Below, piece after piece: positions 8,405 to 15,882 of a stretch of 64,000 nucleotides of DNA. The notes under the pieces are model-generated. The model was not told where the DNA came from and searched no databases. It saw only the letters and a list, made by a program, of their open reading frames with translations. The translations under genes and the position numbers were made by a program. Position 1 is the stretch's first letter. Each line of letters starts with the position of its first letter. The DNA is from Octadecabacter sp. B2R22 (lineage in GTDB: Bacteria > Pseudomonadota > Alphaproteobacteria > Rhodobacterales > Rhodobacteraceae), in the NCBI RefSeq assembly GCF_018861045.1, contig NZ_JAHKQJ010000007.1, forward strand, positions 248,001-312,000, read 5' to 3'.

Positions 8405-8479
8405 TGGAGCGGGCGAGGCGATTCGAACGCCCGACCCTAACCTTGGCAAGGTTATGCTCTACCCCTGAGCTACGCCCGC
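8405..8479 (-). tRNA. tRNA-Gly (anticodon GCC)
   Basis: A 72-nt cloverleaf plus encoded CCA read on the minus strand. The acceptor stem pairs GCGGGCG with CGCCCGC. The D arm is GCTC-AGGGGTA-GAGC. The anticodon stem-loop AACCT-TGCCAAG-GTT carries GCC (plus 8445-8447). The T arm contains GTTCGAATC, and CCA is encoded at 8405-8407. It decodes GGC/GGT glycine codons. No integrated element is attached to its 3' end. Confidence 0.96.
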
Positions 8480-8574
8480 ACCGTTTCGTGAGGCAGCATT
8501 TACAAAGTCGCGCGGGACCCCGCAAGAGGAAAAAACGTAATTCGCGAACCTTTTTGTGAAAGCTTGGGAAAACC

Positions 8575-8952
8575 TCAGAAAACAAGAATAATCAGAGCCA
8601 AAATACTCAGCAGATAAGACGCCAGCGTCAGCATCATTCCGGATTGGCGCATCGCCATGATGGGTGGAGAGGCCGAAAACCCGTACCCATGCACTATGCG
8701 CCCCGCCAAAAGGGTCACACCGATCAGGTGCAAAAGCGGGGCATAGCCATTCTGGAGTTCGACCAGTGCCATCAGCAGCACCCCAAAAGGCGCATACTCC
8801 GCACAATTGGCCTGCGCGCGCATACGTTTCATCAGGCTTTTGTTCCCGTGATCCCCAAGGCCAATCTGATGGGCACGGCGGTACAAGATAACCCGAGCAC
8901 TGAGTGCGATGAAAACAATGGCGACGAGAGCGGCGTAAAGACCAGTGATCAT
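8575..8952 (-). CDS. MAPEG family membrane protein (paralog 1)
   Basis: 125 residues with four membrane segments (about 1-22, 50-68, 72-92, 102-125) and the MAPEG core: KRMRAQANCAEYAPFGVLLMALVE near 41-64 and LLAGRIVHGYG near 80-90. MAPEG proteins are small integral-membrane proteins of eicosanoid and glutathione metabolism in animals; bacterial versions are mostly unassigned. A second copy lies at 11859-12248. It stands alone between the tRNA and the DUF481 terminator. Confidence 0.88.
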   Translation of the reverse strand: MITGLYAALVAIVFIALSARVILYRRAHQIGLGDHGNKSLMKRMRAQANCAEYAPFGVLLMALVELQNGYAPLLHLIGVTLLAGRIVHGYGFSASPPIMAMRQSGMMLTLASYLLSILALIILVF

Positions 8953-8986
8953 GGGAGGCTCCGATAATTAAGGTGACGCCAAACAT

Positions 8987-9017
8987 GAAAGAGGCGGCTG
9001 CTTGATGCAACCGCCTC
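8987..9017 (-). terminator. Rho-independent terminator of the DUF481 gene
   Basis: Stem GAGGCGGCTGC (8991-9001) / GCAACCGCCTC (9007-9017) with a 5-nt loop; on the minus strand it is followed by TTTC. It lies 26 bases after the DUF481 stop. Confidence 0.8.
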
Positions 9018-9042
9018 TTCCTGCAAACGCGAGTTGTTTCGT

Positions 9043-9855
9043 TTAGAAGTTGTAAACGAGGGAAACGCCGTATGTGTTGTCAGTGCTGGCCAGGCCTGCT
9101 TCTGGCTCTGTGTGGTATTCGGTTACCAAGGATGTACGCAGTGCCAGAACTTCTGTCATTGCCACGTTAAGGCCCAAATCGTTGTAGACCACAGTATCGC
9201 TATCAGACGAGATGATGTCAGTATCCATGGTGACAGCCAGTGTCTCGTTGAGCTGGTTGGAATACGCGGACCCGATTGTGATCGCGCCTTCGTCCAAATC
9301 GTCAGCAGAGCTTAGATCTGCAACGCGGTATCCGATACCACCCTGAACGGCCCAGTATGTCTTGGCTGTGTCATAGATGCGGTAACCGGCCCCGAAGCCG
9401 AGAAAGTTGTCGGATGTGTCCAGCGGAATGCTTTCAACGCTACCTTGCAGTGTTGCGAAGCCGTAGTAGGACGTGCCGAGGTCACGTGTATATTCCAGAT
9501 CGTACAACAGGCTGTCTTCGTCTGTTGTGCCGTCATTTTCGGAGAACAGATAGCTCAACTGTGCTGTGTAGCCGTTTGTGCCATCGTAATAGCCCAAGTC
9601 AGCGCCGATGCCGATGGAGGAGCTGTCTGTGTTGCCGGATGTTGCAGACCCTTGCAGGGACATGGAGCCGTCAAAGCCCAATGCGCGGCCTGTGTTGCCG
9701 AACGTGCTGACGTCGCGGTCAAAGTCATCTGCGATGTTTTCGGCCAGCTGTTCGTTGCGTGTATCAACGGCGCTGTCGCCGAATGTCTGGGCAGTCGCGC
9801 CAGTCGCAAGAATGGACAGTGCTGTGCCCGCGAAGAAGAGTGTCGTATTTTTCAT
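9043..9855 (-). CDS. DUF481-type outer-membrane beta-barrel protein
   Basis: 270 residues. A Sec signal peptide (cleavage after TGATA near 22) precedes a mature protein of alternating short strands rich in Gly, Ser, Asp and aromatic residues, ending in the outer-membrane signature YGVSLVYNF with terminal Phe. This is the pattern of the DUF481/YdiY family of putative outer-membrane proteins that assemble through Bam. No ligand can be proposed. The sequence of the coding region uses Thr/Ser/Asp-rich acidic loops, as expected for a marine bacterium. It has a long, structured upstream region. Confidence 0.85.
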   Translation of the reverse strand: MKNTTLFFAGTALSILATGATAQTFGDSAVDTRNEQLAENIADDFDRDVSTFGNTGRALGFDGSMSLQGSATSGNTDSSSIGIGADLGYYDGTNGYTAQLSYLFSENDGTTDEDSLLYDLEYTRDLGTSYYGFATLQGSVESIPLDTSDNFLGFGAGYRIYDTAKTYWAVQGGIGYRVADLSSADDLDEGAITIGSAYSNQLNETLAVTMDTDIISSDSDTVVYNDLGLNVAMTEVLALRTSLVTEYHTEPEAGLASTDNTYGVSLVYNF

Positions 9856-9881
9856 TGTTTTCGTTCCTTCAATGCATTGTT

Positions 9882-9900
9882 GCGCACGGGAGAGGTGCGC
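9882..9900 (-). promoter_or_regulatory. Hairpin in the DUF481 leader
   Basis: GCGCAC (9882-9887) pairs perfectly with GTGCGC (9895-9900). On the minus strand its loop reads CTCTCCC, resembling but not equal to the CCTCC loops of the RNA array at 20.7-21.0 kb. It would lie in the 5' leader 27-45 nt before the start codon. Its role is unknown. Confidence 0.35.
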
Positions 9901-10322
9901 TGTGTAGGAGACCTATGAGCCACCTGAGAGAGAAACGAGGGGGAAAAGAAACGGTTCCATAACACTCCCGTTTTTGTGAACTCGTTGTGATCTTTCGAGA
10001 GCGTGAAAGGTGCTTTAAGGGGGCTGCTTGGCGGCTCGGTTTCTTTGGTAAAGGTAAAATAAAGTATATTAAAAATAGTACCTTATGTGCATTTATCGCC
10101 GTGATGGGTCATGGTTCGTAGGTGGATTCTTGCCAGCCATCTGGTCAAAAAATGTGCACTTTGGTCGAGCAAGAATAGGCGGATTACCTCCATCTTTTGG
10201 GGGGTAGTCGGCGGAATGTTTCTCACGGAAATTGGGTGTCGCTACGGCAGGCTGGACCGAGTGAATGGTGTTGGAGGATGTGCGGCGTCTGGCCGAACGA
10301 AGAATCGTCAATCCGGGTGGTA
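9901..10322. other. Intergenic region with AT-rich segment, no gene seen
   Basis: About 420 bases between the DUF481 leader and the VOC gene stop. No open frame here resembles a protein. An AT-rich stretch at 10041-10095 contains the inverted repeat AAGGTA (10051-10056) / TACCTT (10079-10084), and is the best place for the DUF481 promoter. The rest shows nothing I can support. Confidence 0.5.
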
Positions 10323-10706
10323 CTAGGCGAACTCGATCAAATCCCAGCGGTTGCCGAAAGGATCATTGAAAACCGCGACAGTACCGTAGGGTTCATGGCG
10401 TGGCTGTTCCTCGAATGTGATGCCGTTGGTTGTGAACGCGGCGTAGTCGCGGGCGAAATCGTCCGTCTCGAGAATCAACCAAACACGCCCGCCGCCTTGG
10501 TTGCCAATGGCCGCGATCTGTTCTGGCGTCGAAGCCTTTGCGATCAAGAACGCGGTTTCAGCCCCTTTTGGTGCCACTTTGACCCAGCGTTTGTGGCCCT
10601 GATCCGTGTCTTCCAGCAGATCAAACCCCAGCTGGTCGACAAAGAATGCGATGCCAGCTTCATAATCCGGCACGAGGATTGAGAGTGTCGACAGTCGTTG
10701 GTTCAT
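10323..10706 (-). CDS. VOC (glyoxalase/bleomycin-resistance fold) protein
   Basis: 127 residues with the paired beta-alpha-beta-beta-beta layout of the vicinal oxygen chelate superfamily: LSILVPDYEAGIAFFVDQLGF near 8-28 and YGTVAVFNDPFGNRWDLIEF near 107-126, the latter with the conserved F-x-DPFGN-x-W-L motif. The first metal-binding His of glyoxalase I is not present in the opening strand, so enzymatic activity is uncertain. Its ATG overlaps the stop of the preceding reductase by 4 bases, showing translational coupling. Confidence 0.88.
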   Translation of the reverse strand: MNQRLSTLSILVPDYEAGIAFFVDQLGFDLLEDTDQGHKRWVKVAPKGAETAFLIAKASTPEQIAAIGNQGGGRVWLILETDDFARDYAAFTTNGITFEEQPRHEPYGTVAVFNDPFGNRWDLIEFA

Positions 10707-11773
10707 TGTGGGACCCTCAAGGCGATCTTTCCGACGTGGGTTTTGGCTGCGAAGGCGTCTTGCGCGGCGTGGATATCCCGTAGGTCATAAGTGGCCGCAA
10801 TTGTAGGGCGTAGCTTTCCGGCCTGCACATAGCCGATCAGATCCGAAAACACGGACGCGGGTTGGTAGGTGCTGCCAAACAACGTCAGATCGTTCAGGTA
10901 AAGCGTGCGCAGGTCGAGTTCGACCATCGGCCCCGCAATCGCGCCCGACGTGACATAGCGCCCGCCACGTTTCAGGCATTCCAAAAGGGCAGGCCAAGAC
11001 GGGCCGCCGACAAGGTCGATTACGACGTCAAAGTGGTGTTTGGGCAGTTCTGTGTCACGCCCCACAGTGTTCTTTGCACCGAGAGCGCGAACGGCGTCGG
11101 CTTTGCTGTCTTGTGTCATGGCCGTCACGTCAGCCCCGCGCATTGCGGCAAGCTGAACCGCCGCGGCCCCGACACCGCCGGACGCGCCAGTTATCAGCAC
11201 GGTTTCCGCCCCGACCGATGCGCGCTGCAACATACCTTCTGCTGTGGAAAACGCACAGGGGATGGTCGCCCATTCAAGATCGCTCAGGCTGTCGTCAACG
11301 CGAAAGGCTTCGGCGTCAAAGGTCTTGGTGTATTGCGCAAAACCGCCATTGTGCTCGGACCCGAAGGTGTCGGTGATAAACGGTTGATTGCCTGATCCAG
11401 TAGATTGCATCGCGCGCACGATCACCCGCTCGCCAATGCGCGACGGGTCCACATCGGACCCGACAGCAACAATATGACCGCAGCAATCCGCGCCTTGGAT
11501 CAGCGGAAAGTTCAGCGGTGTTCCGGCCCAGCCCCCATCATCAGCATCCATATCGCCCACCGCATCGGTCGCGCCTGTAACCGTCTTGGAATACCAGCCA
11601 ATCCGCGTGTTGATATCAGTGTTGTTCACCGCCGCCGCTGCGACCTTGATCACGACCTCATTGGCGCCCGCCACAGGCACAGGAAGATCATCGCGCCAGA
11701 CCAGCATTTCGGGGCCACCATGCCCAAGCGTGGCAACGCCAGACATTGTTTTGGGAAGATCGTGCTGGGTCAT
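10703..11773 (-). CDS. Medium-chain (MDR) alcohol dehydrogenase/quinone-oxidoreductase-like protein
   Basis: 356 residues. An N-terminal GroES-like domain (about 1-160, with AAAVNNTDINTRIGWYS and LIQGADCCGHIVAVG) is followed by a Rossmann domain with the NADP loop ITGASGGVGAAAVQLA near 194-209. The VNNTD and GADCCG motifs replace the Cys/His zinc ligands of true alcohol dehydrogenases, so a zinc-free quinone-reductase-type enzyme is likelier. Substrate unknown. Paired with the VOC gene through a 4-base overlap. Confidence 0.88.
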   Translation of the reverse strand: MTQHDLPKTMSGVATLGHGGPEMLVWRDDLPVPVAGANEVVIKVAAAAVNNTDINTRIGWYSKTVTGATDAVGDMDADDGGWAGTPLNFPLIQGADCCGHIVAVGSDVDPSRIGERVIVRAMQSTGSGNQPFITDTFGSEHNGGFAQYTKTFDAEAFRVDDSLSDLEWATIPCAFSTAEGMLQRASVGAETVLITGASGGVGAAAVQLAAMRGADVTAMTQDSKADAVRALGAKNTVGRDTELPKHHFDVVIDLVGGPSWPALLECLKRGGRYVTSGAIAGPMVELDLRTLYLNDLTLFGSTYQPASVFSDLIGYVQAGKLRPTIAATYDLRDIHAAQDAFAAKTHVGKIALRVPQ

Positions 11774-11858
11774 TAGAGCCTCTTGTGCGCAAGTAGGGGG
11801 GATATGTGCGATCTAAGCACAGATCACACGCCATTCCAGCGCCAAAATCAGCAAAGGC

Positions 11859-12248
11859 CTAGAAGATCGCGTGCGTCACAAGGCCAAGTGAGGTCAAGAT
11901 CATCATCAGATAGGTCAGCCCCATCCCCACGGATCGGCCAAACGGCCAAGGCGTGGAACGCGTCAGGGCAACCCCGTGCAAGACACGGCCGACCAACAGC
12001 ATCACCCCTAAACCGTGGACGGCAAAAACAGGTGCGCCCTGAACTTCGACCAAAGCCAAAAGGATAAGGCCAAGTGGAATATTTTCGCCTGCATTCCCAT
12101 GCGCCCGCATCCGCCGTTGCAAAGGTTTGTCGTCACCATCCCCTAGGCTGACCCCAGCAGCAAAACGCCCTTGGATCACGCGCCATGACAGCGCGAGATA
12201 AAGCATCGCCAAGAGGCCAGCGTAGAGGGATGTGAGTGTCAGCATCAC
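11859..12248 (-). CDS. MAPEG family membrane protein (paralog 2)
   Basis: 129 residues, four predicted membrane segments, and the MAPEG core QRRMRAHGNAGENIPLGLIL near 44-63 followed by LLVGRVLHGVAL near 85-96. It is related to the copy at 8575-8952 but clearly diverged. Its ATG overlaps the pyc stop by 4 bases, so it is made from the pyc message; a functional link with pyruvate carboxylase is not known. Confidence 0.88.
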   Translation of the reverse strand: MMLTLTSLYAGLLAMLYLALSWRVIQGRFAAGVSLGDGDDKPLQRRMRAHGNAGENIPLGLILLALVEVQGAPVFAVHGLGVMLLVGRVLHGVALTRSTPWPFGRSVGMGLTYLMMILTSLGLVTHAIF

Positions 12249-15200
12249 TCCAACTCAATCAACAGGTCTTTGGCGTCAATCTGCCCACCCGCCTGAACAT
12301 GCACAGCTTTGATCACTGCGTCGCGCTCTGCGTGGATACCCGTTTCCATCTTCATTGCTTCGATGGTCAGCAACAGATCGCCTTCTTTGACCTCTTTACC
12401 GACAGTCGCGGCAACCGTGGCCACAACACCCGGCATTGGCGCACCAATGTGGTTTTCGTTGCCAGCTTCGGCCTTAGGGCGCTGTTGGGTTGAAGATGTG
12501 ACCGCACGGTTTGGCACACGGATCGTGCGCGGCTGACCGTTGAGTTCGAAGAAGACTTTGACTTCACCTTCTTCGGTGGTCTCTGACACGGCCTGAAGAC
12601 GGATTTCCAAGGTCTTTCCTGGGTCGATTTCAGCCGAGATTTCTTCGGAAGGTTCCATACCATAGAAGAACGTCTTCGTTGGCAGTGTGCGAACAGGGCC
12701 ATATGTCTCGTGGCGTTCTGCGTAATCGGTGTAGACCTTTGGGTACATCAGGTAACCGTTCAGGTCTTCGTTATCGATCGTTGCACCGTCCAGTTTTTCG
12801 GACAGTTCTTTACGAACAGCTTCCAGATCCACTGGTTTCAACGATTTGCCAGGACGCTCGAGGTTCGGCTTTTCGTCTTTCAGGACCTTTTTGATGATTG
12901 TGTCTGGGAAGCCGCCCGGAGGCTGGCCCAAATTACCGCGCATCATGTCGATCACGGAGTCAGGGAAGGAGACGTCAGTTTCTGGGTCTTCGACCTGTTC
13001 GCGTGTCAGGTTCTGGCTGACCATCATCAACGCCATGTCGCCAACCACTTTGGAAGATGGCGTAACCTTAACGATATCACCAAACATCTGGTTCACATCC
13101 GCATAGGTCTGGGCGACCTCATGCCAGCGTTCTTCAAGACCCAAGGATCGTGCCTGCGCCTTGAGGTTGGTGAACTGACCACCTGGCATCTCGTGCAGGT
13201 AAACCTCAGAGGCAGGGGCCTGTAGGCCGGATTCAAACGGTGCATAGTGGGCGCGCACAGTTTCCCAGTAGTTCGAAATCTCGCGGATTGCAGAGATATC
13301 CAAGCCCGTGTCACGTTCAGTGCCTTTCAGTCCTTCAACAATAGAGCCCAACGTCGGTTGGGATGTGTTGCCAGAGAAGCTGTCCATCGCCGCATCAATA
13401 CAATCAACACCCGCAGCCGAGGCCGCAAGAACCGTGGCGATTGCAGCGCCAGATGTGTCGTGCGTGTGGAAATGGATCGGCAATCCGACCTCTTCTTTCA
13501 GTGCTTTGATCAGGGCGGTCGCGGTGTTGGCCTTCATCAAGCCTGCCATGTCCTTGAGGCCCAGCACATGCGCGCCGGCCTTTTCCATCTCTTTGGCCAT
13601 CGCGACGTAGTATTTCAGGTCATACTTAGACTGGTCAGGGTCCATCATATCGCCCGTGTAGCAGATCGTGCCTTCACAGACCTTTTCCGCCTTGATGACG
13701 GCGTCCATCGCGACGCGCATGTTTTCTACCCAGTTCAGGCTGTCAAACACGCGGAACACATCTACGCCGGACGTGGCGGCTTGGCGCACGAATTCTTGCA
13801 CGACGTTGTCAGGGTAGTTGGTATAGCCAACCCCGTTGGACGCCCGCAAAAGCATCTGCGTCATGATGTTTGGCATCTTTTCACGGATGTCGCGCAGACG
13901 CTGCCATGGGCATTCCTGCAAGAACCGGTAGGCCACATCAAACGTCGCACCGCCCCAGCATTCCATTGAAAACAGGCCAGACATGTTCGCCGCATACGTC
14001 GGCGCAACGCGGATCATGTCCACGGAGCGCATACGCGTCGCCAGCAAGGACTGGTGACCGTCGCGCATCGTTGTGTCGGTAATCAGCAGTTGCTTCTGGT
14101 CACGCATCCAGTCCGCCACGGCTTCGGGGCCGAACTGGTCAAGGATCTGCCGCGTGCCGGGAGTATTGTCTTTGGTCCGTGGCGCAGGGGCCTTGGGTGG
14201 CAAAGCATCCGCACCCGGTTTGGCGCGGCCTTGAGTTTCTGGGTGACCGTTCACGGTAATATCCGCGATGTAGGTCAGGATTTTTGTCGCACGGTCACGG
14301 CGCGCCTTGAAGTTGAACAGCTCGGGTGTCTCGTCGATGAACTTGGTGTGGTATTCGTAATTCAGGAACGTCGGGTGCTTCAGAAGATTCTCAACGAAAG
14401 CAATGTTTGTGCTGACGCCGCGAATGCGGAATTCGCGCAATGCGCGGTCCATGCGGGCAATCGCAGCTTCGGGCGTCGGCGCCCATGCGGTCACTTTGGT
14501 CAACAAGCTGTCGTAGTAACGGGTGATAACAGCGCCGCTATAGGCCGTGCCGCCATCCAAACGAATGCCCATGCCGGTTGCCGTACGGTACGTCCCAATG
14601 CGGCCATAGTCTGGGATAAAGTTGTTGGTTGGGTCTTCTGTGGTGACACGGGTCTGCAACGCATGGCCATCCAGTTTGACGTCATACTGGGATGCACAAC
14701 CTGTGGCTTCGACCAAGGATTTGCCTTCGGCAATCTTGATCTGCGCCTGTACGATATCGATGCCGGTAACTTCTTCGGTAACAGTGTGTTCCACCTGAAC
14801 GCGCGGGTTTACCTCAATGAAGTAAAACTCACCGCTGTCCATATCCATCAGGAATTCGACTGTACCAGCGCATTCGTAATTGACGTGTTCGCAGATTTTC
14901 TTACCCAAGTTACACAGCTGTTCGCGCTGGGTGCCCGACAGATACGGGGCAGGGGCGCGTTCGATAACTTTTTGGTTGCGGCGTTGAACGGAACAATCCC
15001 GTTCCCACAGGTGGTAAATCGCGCCGTGGCTGTCGCCGAGGATTTGTACTTCTACGTGACGGGCCCGCACGATCATCTTTTCAAGGAAACCCGCGCCGTT
15101 ACCAAACGCAGCTTCAGCTTCGCGGCGCCCTTCAAGCACTTTCTCTTCCAGCTCGTCCTCGGAATTGATGGCGCGCATACCGCGACCACCGCCACCCCAT

Positions 15201-15688
15201 GACGCCTTAAGCATCAACGGGTAGCCAACTTCGGCCGCCTGCTTTTTGATCTTGGCCATATCATCGCCAAGAACATCAGTTGCCGGAATAACTGGGACGC
15301 CTGCGTCTACCGCGACATCGCGCGCGCTGGCTTTGTCACCCAACATGCGCATTGTTTCAGCCTTTGGGCCGATGAACTTGATGTTGTTGGCTTCGCATGC
15401 GTCTACAAAATCAGGGTTCTCTGACAGCAGGCCATAACCTGGGTGGATCGCATCTGCGCCACACTCAAGCGCGACGCGAATAATTTCTTCAATGCTGAGA
15501 TAGGCAGCGACCGGACCCAATCCCTCGCCGATGCGGTAGGCTTCGTCCGCTTTGAAACGATGCAATCCCAGCTTGTCTTCTTCGGCATAGACGGCGACCG
15601 TCTTTTTACCCATTTCGTTAGCGGCCCGCATGATGCGGATGGCGATTTCACCCCGGTTTGCGATCAGGATTTTCTTAAAGTCGGCCAT
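12245..15688 (-). CDS. pyc: Pyruvate carboxylase
   Basis: 1147 residues, the full single-chain alpha4-type enzyme that makes oxaloacetate from pyruvate, bicarbonate and ATP. N-terminal biotin carboxylase (about 1-460): IANRGEIAIRIMRA, ATP-grasp loop WGGGGRGMR, and EVNPRVQVEHTVTEEVTG. Carboxyltransferase barrel (about 535-820): DTTMRDGHQSLLATRMR and metal-site HFHTHDTSG. C-terminal biotinyl domain with the modified Lys in EAMKMETG near 1110. No frameshift or missing motif. It is divergent from uvrD across a 190-base gap. In Rhodobacterales the enzyme is a main anaplerotic route. Confidence 0.98.
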   Translation of the reverse strand: MADFKKILIANRGEIAIRIMRAANEMGKKTVAVYAEEDKLGLHRFKADEAYRIGEGLGPVAAYLSIEEIIRVALECGADAIHPGYGLLSENPDFVDACEANNIKFIGPKAETMRMLGDKASARDVAVDAGVPVIPATDVLGDDMAKIKKQAAEVGYPLMLKASWGGGGRGMRAINSEDELEEKVLEGRREAEAAFGNGAGFLEKMIVRARHVEVQILGDSHGAIYHLWERDCSVQRRNQKVIERAPAPYLSGTQREQLCNLGKKICEHVNYECAGTVEFLMDMDSGEFYFIEVNPRVQVEHTVTEEVTGIDIVQAQIKIAEGKSLVEATGCASQYDVKLDGHALQTRVTTEDPTNNFIPDYGRIGTYRTATGMGIRLDGGTAYSGAVITRYYDSLLTKVTAWAPTPEAAIARMDRALREFRIRGVSTNIAFVENLLKHPTFLNYEYHTKFIDETPELFNFKARRDRATKILTYIADITVNGHPETQGRAKPGADALPPKAPAPRTKDNTPGTRQILDQFGPEAVADWMRDQKQLLITDTTMRDGHQSLLATRMRSVDMIRVAPTYAANMSGLFSMECWGGATFDVAYRFLQECPWQRLRDIREKMPNIMTQMLLRASNGVGYTNYPDNVVQEFVRQAATSGVDVFRVFDSLNWVENMRVAMDAVIKAEKVCEGTICYTGDMMDPDQSKYDLKYYVAMAKEMEKAGAHVLGLKDMAGLMKANTATALIKALKEEVGLPIHFHTHDTSGAAIATVLAASAAGVDCIDAAMDSFSGNTSQPTLGSIVEGLKGTERDTGLDISAIREISNYWETVRAHYAPFESGLQAPASEVYLHEMPGGQFTNLKAQARSLGLEERWHEVAQTYADVNQMFGDIVKVTPSSKVVGDMALMMVSQNLTREQVEDPETDVSFPDSVIDMMRGNLGQPPGGFPDTIIKKVLKDEKPNLERPGKSLKPVDLEAVRKELSEKLDGATIDNEDLNGYLMYPKVYTDYAERHETYGPVRTLPTKTFFYGMEPSEEISAEIDPGKTLEIRLQAVSETTEEGEVKVFFELNGQPRTIRVPNRAVTSSTQQRPKAEAGNENHIGAPMPGVVATVAATVGKEVKEGDLLLTIEAMKMETGIHAERDAVIKAVHVQAGGQIDAKDLLIELE

Positions 15689-15825
15689 TATTGGGTCCTC
15701 TGTTTTGCACTTGCAGCAATAAAATCGATATTTTCCGAAGTGTAAACTGGTTGATACTGGGTATTTAGCGCTAACCGCTTTTTGCGTTGCGGCGACGAAA
15801 AATTCAAACCGATAGTTGTGTTTGC

Positions 15826-15840
15826 GAACATAGCGCGAAC
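15826..15840. promoter_or_regulatory. LexA-type SOS box upstream of uvrD
   Basis: GAAC (15826-15829), 7 bases, GAAC (15837-15840), that is GTTC-N7-GTTC on the other strand. This direct repeat is the LexA operator described for Rhodobacter sphaeroides, different from the palindromes of other bacteria. It lies 43 bases before the chosen uvrD start, where a repressor could block transcription. Whether LexA binds here is inference. Confidence 0.7.
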
Positions 15841-15882
15841 ATGGGCTTTTCTTGGCGGGGCATTAACGCTAGATTACCCGTC

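Noticed and set aside
8405-8479. Integration site of a mobile element at tRNA-Gly
   Set aside because: No integrase gene and no repeat of the tRNA 3' end were seen nearby.
14054-15202. 382-codon open frame on the plus strand
   Set aside because: It is the antisense of the pyruvate carboxylase gene, with no domain pattern and no ribosome site.
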